A stretch of 43,446 nt of DNA from an uncultured Oscillospiraceae bacterium (GTDB lineage: Bacteria > Bacillota > Clostridia > Oscillospirales > Ruminococcaceae), in assembly GCA_910579125.1 (NCBI GenBank), contig CAJTTH010000013.1:1-43446 (forward strand), in the 5' to 3' direction. Every line of letters starts with the position of its first letter. The stretch's first letter is position 1. Below, in pieces: positions 38,893-43,446 of this stretch. Made by a program: the position numbers and the translations under genes. The notes below the pieces were generated by a model. That model saw only the letters and a list, made by a program, of their open reading frames with translations, searched no databases and was not told the origin of the DNA.

Positions 38893-39216
38893 TCACGCGA
38901 GTAATTTCATCAGAAGTTCCGTGAGGAACACTCCGCCGCAGGCGCAGACCGCGACAGTGAGAAGTCCGCGCTCGAAAAACGCCAGCACCGCCGCGACCAG
39001 AAATCCGGCAGCCGCGCTTAAAATGCTGTTTGAGCTGTAAAACACCGCCGGGATAGTCATTGCTGCAAGAACCGCATACGGAACGTAATACAGAAAATCG
39101 AGCACAAATTTGCTCTTGATTTTTTTGCGGAACGCCGCGAGCGGCAGCATTCGTATAAGATATGTTACCAGAGCCATTACCGCGACGCTGATAAACAGGT
39201 AAAGCGCGTCACTCAC
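38893..39216 (-). CDS. azlD: Branched-chain amino acid exporter subunit AzlD
   Basis: A 107-aa protein with four hydrophobic segments and the AzlD-family opening (VAVMALVTYLIRMLPLAAFRKKIKSKFVLDFLYYVPYAVLAAMTIP). With AzlC it forms a two-part exporter for branched-chain amino acids or analogues. Its ATG lies inside the last codons of azlC (8-base overlap). Confidence 0.93.
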   Translation of the reverse strand: MSDALYLFISVAVMALVTYLIRMLPLAAFRKKIKSKFVLDFLYYVPYAVLAAMTIPAVFYSSNSILSAAAGFLVAAVLAFFERGLLTVAVCACGGVFLTELLMKLLA

Positions 39217-39922
39217 TGTCGGCTTCCTCCTCTCGGCGCGGGAACAGAAGCGCTCCCAGCGCGGCGGCGATCACCGTGCAGATGATTATAGAAATGCCGC
39301 TTGAAATGAAGTCCAGCGCGGGCAGATAGTAGATGAACCAGCTCAGCGCGGCAGACATTACAACAACGCAGGTTACGCCGCGGCTTTTCTTTGACGGCGG
39401 AATGAAGATCGCGATAAACATACCGTAGATCGCTATCCCGAGCGCGGATTTTATCATATCGGGGAGTATCGAGCCGAGAAACGCTCCGACCGCTGTTCCG
39501 CCCGACCAGAACAGATACGGCAGCGTTATCAGACCGTACATATACTTTGCGGGTATCTCGCCGCTTTTTCCCGACGCGACCGCGAATACTTCGTCGGTCA
39601 CGCAGAACGCGGTCGTTATACGGTGCAGCAGACCGTACTTATCATCGAGCTTCTGCGAGAGTGAAAGGCTCATCAGCGCATAGCGCATATTGATAATCAG
39701 CTGTGCGAGCGCCATTTCAGCGAACCCTCCGTGCGCCGCTATTATGCCGATACCGGCGACCTGCCCCGCGCTCGTTACGTTGGTGAGCGAGATAAGTATC
39801 GCCGTTATCGGCGGTATTCCCGTATTTACGGCGGTTATGCCGAATGTAAACGAAACCGACAAGTACCCGAGCGCTATCGGCACTCCGTCTTTCAGTCCCC
39901 TTTTAAAGTTAAGCTCTGCCAT
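39209..39922 (-). CDS. azlC: Branched-chain amino acid exporter AzlC
   Basis: The large exporter subunit, 237 aa, with about six membrane segments. Family signatures are GLKDGVPIALGYLSVSFTFGI at the N-terminus, LTNVTSAGQVAGIGIIAA, and NMRYALMSLSLSQKL. The substrate is inferred from family (LIV-E type). It is driven by its own promoter and is divergent from the polyamine genes. Confidence 0.95.
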   Translation of the reverse strand: MAELNFKRGLKDGVPIALGYLSVSFTFGITAVNTGIPPITAILISLTNVTSAGQVAGIGIIAAHGGFAEMALAQLIINMRYALMSLSLSQKLDDKYGLLHRITTAFCVTDEVFAVASGKSGEIPAKYMYGLITLPYLFWSGGTAVGAFLGSILPDMIKSALGIAIYGMFIAIFIPPSKKSRGVTCVVVMSAALSWFIYYLPALDFISSGISIIICTVIAAALGALLFPRREEEADSE

Positions 39923-39958
39923 TTTATCTCTCTTTTCGTCATAGTTTACACAAAAAAC

Positions 39959-39987
39959 ATTTTACCACATTTTTGTGATTTTTTCAA
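39959..39987 (-). promoter_or_regulatory. Sigma-A promoter of azlC-azlD-yfcE
   Basis: On the minus strand TTGAAA (39982-39987) and TAAAAT (39959-39964) are 17 bases apart, about 37 bases before the azlC ATG. Confidence 0.75.
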
Positions 39988-40088
39988 GGGGATTTGAGAT
40001 TTTTTTGCAGCCTTTTTGCGTTCTGCACGGAGACCGCGGGAGCAATTCCCACCATTTTCGCGCGTGAAAATAATTTTCCAAAAAGCTA

Positions 40089-40117
40089 TTGCTATTTTTC
40101 GCATAATATGATATAAT
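40089..40117 (+). promoter_or_regulatory. Sigma-A promoter of the polyamine operon
   Basis: TTGCTA (40089-40094) and a perfect TATAAT (40112-40117) are 17 bases apart. The predicted start near 40124 leaves an approximately 80-base leader before speD with no recognised riboswitch. Between this promoter and that of azlC lies about 100 bases with only a minor GGGA/TCCC-type hairpin. Confidence 0.8.
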
Positions 40118-40204
40118 CATTATAACTGCAACTATGTGTAAAAACGGCATATCGGCGGTTAATAAATTTGCGGGGAAAACGTTCGCGAAAAACGCCCGCA
40201 GAGT

Positions 40205-41032
40205 ATGAAGGGAATGATGTTAGGGTTGGAAAAAAAGCTGGCTTTGTATGGCTTTAACAACCTCACAAAAACGCTTAGCTTCAATATCTACGACGTGTGC
40301 TATGCAAAAAGTGAGAGAGAGCAGAAGGATTATATAGCGTATATCGACGAGCAGTACAACTCCGAGAGGCTTACGGGTATCCTTTGTGCCGTCACCGAAA
40401 GGATCGGCGCTACCGTTCTCAATATTTCCAAACAGGATTACGAGCCTCAGGGCGCTTCGGTAAACGTTATGTTCGCCGAGGGAAGCATTGACCCCGAGCA
40501 CATCGACGGCTCGTGCAACAAGGGTCTGAATTATTTTCAGTCCGCAGGCTGTTCGGTGAACGCTCATCTCGACAAGAGCCACATTACAGTGCATACGTTC
40601 CCCGAATATCACCCCGACAAGGCAATTTCCACTTTTCGGGTAGATATTGACGTTGCGACCTGCGGGGAGATATCTCCGCTGCAAACGTTGGATTTCCTTA
40701 TCGGCAGCTTTGACTCCGATATTATAATTATAGACTACCGCGTGCGCGGCTTTACACGCGACGTGGAGGGCAGAAAGTGCTTTATGGACAACAAAATGAC
40801 CTCTATTCAGGAATATATCGATCCCGAAACGCTTACGAAATATGACGCAATGGACGTAAACGTTTATCAGTCCAATATTTTCCATACAAAAATGCTTATC
40901 AAGGAGATAGAACTTCAGAATTATCTTTTCAACACGGACGTGTACGAAGTTCACCCGCAGGAGCGTCTTGCGATAACAAACAATCTCCGCCGCGAAATGA
41001 TCGAGATATTCAGCGGCATGAATATTTATTGA
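40205..41032 (+). CDS. speD: S-adenosylmethionine decarboxylase proenzyme
   Basis: SpeD makes decarboxylated SAM, the aminopropyl donor for spermidine. The 275-aa protein is of the long enterobacterial type, not the short Bacillus SpeH type: LYGFNNLTKTLSFNIYDVCYAK, YIAYIDEQYNSERLT and DYEPQGASV. The self-cleavage site is in HLDKSHITVHTFPE, with Ser125 as the future pyruvoyl group, followed by DYRVRGFTRD and VYQSNIFHTKML. The start is uncertain: ATG at 40205, 40214 or 40217; homologues would start near the last. It precedes a decarboxylase gene by about ten bases. Confidence 0.96.
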   Translation: MKGMMLGLEKKLALYGFNNLTKTLSFNIYDVCYAKSEREQKDYIAYIDEQYNSERLTGILCAVTERIGATVLNISKQDYEPQGASVNVMFAEGSIDPEHIDGSCNKGLNYFQSAGCSVNAHLDKSHITVHTFPEYHPDKAISTFRVDIDVATCGEISPLQTLDFLIGSFDSDIIIIDYRVRGFTRDVEGRKCFMDNKMTSIQEYIDPETLTKYDAMDVNVYQSNIFHTKMLIKEIELQNYLFNTDVYEVHPQERLAITNNLRREMIEIFSGMNIY

Positions 41033-41042
41033 TGTGAATGCC

Positions 41043-42488
41043 ATGAAATTAAATCAGGATCGTGCTCCCCTTTACGAGGCTATCGGGGAGTACCAAACGA
41101 ACCGCGTGGTCAAGTTCGACGTGCCGGGGCACAAGGGCGGGCGCGGAAATAAAACGCTTTCGGATTTTCTGGGCGAGAGCTGCCTCAAAAATGATGTAAA
41201 TTCAATGAAACCGCTTGACAATCTCTGTCACCCCGTTTCCGTTATTAAGGAGGCACAGGAGCTGGCGGCGGACGCTTTCGGCGCGGAGAACGCGTTTTTC
41301 ATCGTGAACGGCGCGACGGGCGCGGTCCAGGCTATGGTGATGAGCGTGTGCAAGTCGGGCGAGAAGATAATACTCCCGAGGAACGTCCACAGGAGCGCTA
41401 TCAACGCGCTTGTGGTGTGCGGAGCCGTGCCCGTTTACGTCAATCCCGGAATAAACAGGGAGCTCGGAATACCCCTCGGAATGACCGCCGAGGAGGTTGA
41501 ACGGGCTATTCTCGAAAACCCCGACGCCAAGGCGGTTTTAGTAAATAACCCTACATATTACGGAATATGCTCGGATTTGAAGCGCATCGTGGAGACAGCG
41601 CATAAGCACGGACTTCTTGTGCTGTGCGACGAGGCTCACGGAACGCATTTTTACTTTGGCGGCGGCTTGCCCGTAAGCGGAATGGCGGCTGGCGCGGATA
41701 TGGCGGCGGTGTCCGTTCACAAGACGGGCGGCTCACTCACGCAGAGTGCAATGCTGCTTATGGGCAAGGGCGTGAATGCCGATTACGTGCGGCAGGTCAT
41801 AAACCTTACGCAGACCACCTCGGCGAGCTATCTGCTTATGGTGTCGCTCGATCTGGCGCGGCAAAATCTCGCGCTGCACGGTCGGGAGTTCTACGCGAAA
41901 ACCGTGGAGTTCGCCGAGTATGCGCGCGGTGAGATAAACGCCCTCGGCGGCTATTACGCGTTCGGCGGGGAGCTTTGCAACAGACGGGATTTCTTCGCGT
42001 TCGACAAGACCAAGCTCTCGGTGCATACGCGCGCAATGGGTCTGGCGGGGATAGAGGTGTACGACCTGCTCCGCGATGAGTACGATATTCAGATAGAGTT
42101 CGGCGACATCGGCAACATTCTCGCGATAATCACCGGCGGCGACAGGGCGCTGGAAATAGAGCGGCTCGTAAGCGCGCTTTCGGAGATAAAGCGGCTTTAC
42201 GGGCGGTCTCCCGTTGGGCTGTACGATCACGAATACATTAACCCGAGCGTTGTACTCCCTCCACAGACGGCTTTTTACGCAGAGAACATTCCGCTCCCGA
42301 TAGCGGAAACGGCTGGGCGCATAGCCGCGGAGTTTGTGATGTGCTATCCGCCAGGCATTCCCATTTTAGCCCCGGGAGAGCGGATAACAAAGGATATTCT
42401 CGCCTACATAGCCTACGCAAAGGAAAAGGGGTGCAGTCTTACGGGCTGCCGCGATATGAACGTGGAAAGTCTAATGGTCGTTAAATAA
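41043..42488 (+). CDS. speA: Orn/Lys/Arg-type PLP decarboxylase, probably arginine decarboxylase
   Basis: A fold-type I decarboxylase of the short Bacillus SpeA/YaaO type (about 480 aa). Motifs are FDVPGHKGGRG, AFFIVNGATGAVQAM, LPRNVHRSAINAL, VNNPTYYGICSDL and LCDEAHGTHF. The PLP lysine is in SVHKTGGSLTQ (Lys227 from ATG 41043). The C-terminal domain has PPGIPILAPGERITKDIL. Next to speD, arginine decarboxylation (to agmatine, for putrescine and spermidine) is the likeliest activity; lysine or ornithine cannot be excluded. A GTG nine bases upstream (41034) is in frame; neither start has a clear ribosome site, suggesting coupling to speD. Confidence 0.93.
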   Translation: MKLNQDRAPLYEAIGEYQTNRVVKFDVPGHKGGRGNKTLSDFLGESCLKNDVNSMKPLDNLCHPVSVIKEAQELAADAFGAENAFFIVNGATGAVQAMVMSVCKSGEKIILPRNVHRSAINALVVCGAVPVYVNPGINRELGIPLGMTAEEVERAILENPDAKAVLVNNPTYYGICSDLKRIVETAHKHGLLVLCDEAHGTHFYFGGGLPVSGMAAGADMAAVSVHKTGGSLTQSAMLLMGKGVNADYVRQVINLTQTTSASYLLMVSLDLARQNLALHGREFYAKTVEFAEYARGEINALGGYYAFGGELCNRRDFFAFDKTKLSVHTRAMGLAGIEVYDLLRDEYDIQIEFGDIGNILAIITGGDRALEIERLVSALSEIKRLYGRSPVGLYDHEYINPSVVLPPQTAFYAENIPLPIAETAGRIAAEFVMCYPPGIPILAPGERITKDILAYIAYAKEKGCSLTGCRDMNVESLMVVK

Positions 42489-42503
42489 TTTATGGAGAAA
42501 CGC

Positions 42504-42695
42504 ATGAATAACTTTTGGTCGGGGTTCAATAAAAGATTTTTTGAGAAGATGTCAGCGGGCGGTATCGGAGTTTTGATTGCTGCGATCTTCTGTTTTATAA
42601 GAGGACTGCCGCACCTCGGAATACCTTTTTTTATTTTCGGTCTTGTGTGCATTGCCGGCGGCACTGTCTATGAAATAATTCACAGAGAGCGGTGA
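42504..42695 (+). CDS. Small two-helix membrane protein, possibly 5' half of a broken gene
   Basis: The ATG at 42504, seven bases after GGAG, gives 63 aa with two hydrophobic segments (about 20-33 and 40-55) and an end reading VYEIIHRER. The family is not recognised. An in-frame ATG at 42492 is possible but would place the ribosome site inside the gene. The next frame, shifted by one base, continues directly with a soluble stretch and another membrane helix, so this may be the first part of one longer protein. Confidence 0.5.
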   Translation: MNNFWSGFNKRFFEKMSAGGIGVLIAAIFCFIRGLPHLGIPFFIFGLVCIAGGTVYEIIHRER

Positions 42696-42735
42696 TATTC
42701 CCTCGAACGGACAAACGGCGGGAACTGCCAACGGT

Positions 42736-42930
42736 ATGCTTGAGGACTGTGAACGCGACGATAAAGACGGCAAGAGGGCGGCAACTCTGGGCTTCGGGAT
42801 AACCGCGGCGGTGTGGGCGGCGTTTGTGGCGGTCTCGGTATGGGTGATGTGCAGTGCGCACAAGCTGCCGATGTGGCTTGTTAAGGCTTTTGTCAAGCCG
42901 AGTTACCTTACAAGACCGCCGAAAAAATAA
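42736..42930 (+). CDS. Small membrane protein, possibly 3' half of a broken gene
   Basis: A 64-aa frame with acidic start (LEDCERDDKDGKRA), one membrane helix (about 18-40) and a basic end. Its reading frame is open from about 42675, immediately where the preceding frame stops, and the ribosome site before the ATG at 42736 is poor. Either it is a separate tiny membrane protein or the tail of a three-helix protein interrupted by a one-base indel near 42680-42700. Confidence 0.4.
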   Translation: MLEDCERDDKDGKRAATLGFGITAAVWAAFVAVSVWVMCSAHKLPMWLVKAFVKPSYLTRPPKK

Positions 42931-42951
42931 TATTTTACGGGAGTGTATTCT

Positions 42952-43446
42952 ATGGAAGACCACGTTACGCAATGGGACGATTACTCGATAGAATTTAACA
43001 AAAAGCTGGTGTATCAGTGCTGCGGCGATTTGCGGCAGCTTGACAGTGACGAACAGGAGATAGCGGCGCTCTGGAAGTTGGTCGTGGATATGTACAACGG
43101 CGGCTTTGAGCAGTTTTTCTGCAACTGGGGATACGACTGCTATTGGTGTGCTATGCGCGGCATTCAGCGAATGGGCTTTACCGAGCTGTTGGAGCTGCTC
43201 CATATAACGTACACCGACGTTTTTGACAAATTCCGCGATGACAAGCGTCTAAAGGCGTATTGGGATATACCGCAGTACTTTAACGAAGATGATATAAAAA
43301 CGCTTGACGAAACGGATCAGGCGTTTTATGACGGGCTTGGCAAAACGCTTTGTGAAAAGGCTTGCGCGTTCTACCGCGATGGCTTGAAAAAAACTGCCGA
43401 GTTTGATTACATTAAGATGTGGGACGGCTTTGCGGGCGGTTATTAC
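42952..43446 (+). CDS. DUF4375 (DMP19-like) protein, cut by window end
   Basis: An ATG at 42952, preceded by ACGGGAG, opens a frame that runs without a stop to the last base: 165 residues are visible. The pattern around residues 48-62 (DMYNGGFEQFFCNWG) is typical of DUF4375/DMP19-family proteins, which have a helical N-terminal domain and no settled function. Seven or more Cys and many aromatic residues are notable. The C-terminus is missing from the window. Confidence 0.75.
   Translation, partial: MEDHVTQWDDYSIEFNKKLVYQCCGDLRQLDSDEQEIAALWKLVVDMYNGGFEQFFCNWGYDCYWCAMRGIQRMGFTELLELLHITYTDVFDKFRDDKRLKAYWDIPQYFNEDDIKTLDETDQAFYDGLGKTLCEKACAFYRDGLKKTAEFDYIKMWDGFAGGYY

Noticed and set aside
1..43446. 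CRISPR arrays, tRNA/rRNA genes, insertion sequences, prophage or defence islands
   Set aside because: No regularly spaced direct repeats, no tRNA-like cloverleaf, no transposase or integrase motifs were seen; the gene content is housekeeping and motility.

Overview
The window reads as one contiguous chromosome segment of a motile, low-to-middle-GC Bacillota, most likely class Clostridia (Ruminococcaceae/Oscillospiraceae-like). The grounds are a tryptophan T-box riboswitch, a single giant clostridial-type flagellar operon with FliY and the CheC/CheD adaptation proteins, strong AGGAGG-type ribosome sites, frequent TTG/GTG starts and sigma-A promoters with TATAAT boxes. I see no tRNA, rRNA, CRISPR array, transposase or phage gene. 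The assignment rests on gene content and recognised motifs only; no database was searched.

Region 1 (about 1-8925, minus strand) is a tryptophan biosynthesis operon: promoter, Trp T-box leader, then trpE-trpG-trpD-trpC-trpF, a small unknown frame, a membrane-anchored alpha/beta hydrolase, a broken acetyltransferase/ferredoxin remnant, and trpB-trpA, closed by a hairpin. All seven functions needed to go from chorismate to tryptophan are present, but the operon is split between trpF and trpB by unrelated or decayed genes.

Region 2 (about 8925-36715, plus strand) is a roughly 27-kb flagellar/chemotaxis operon: flgB-flgC-fliE-fliF-fliG-fliH-fliI-fliJ-fliK-flgD-(flagellar operon protein)-flgE-flbD-motA-motB-fliM-fliY-cheY-fliO-fliP-fliQ-fliR-flhB-flhA-fliA-flgF/G-like-flgG-like-cheC-cheD. 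It encodes the basal body, MS ring, C ring, export gate, ATPase complex, rod, hook, stator, sigma-28 and part of the adaptation system. Flagellin, filament cap, hook-filament junction genes, FliL, FlhF/FlhG, FlgM and CheA/W/B/R are not in the window. Two structural proteins are unusual: the hook protein (735 aa) carries three tandem copies of an approximately 125-residue domain, and the second rod-type protein (574 aa) carries repeated D1-like beta modules. Several stem-loops, one a strong terminator-like hairpin after flgE, and an internal sigma-A promoter before motB suggest that expression is stepped along the operon.

Region 3 (about 36715-43446) is a set of small units: a strong terminator, an MFS transporter, a promoter-preceded structured stretch that may be a stand-alone RNA, a minus-strand azlC-azlD-phosphodiesterase operon, a divergent polyamine operon (speD and an Orn/Lys/Arg-type decarboxylase), two short membrane frames that may be one frameshifted gene, and a DUF4375 protein cut by the window end.
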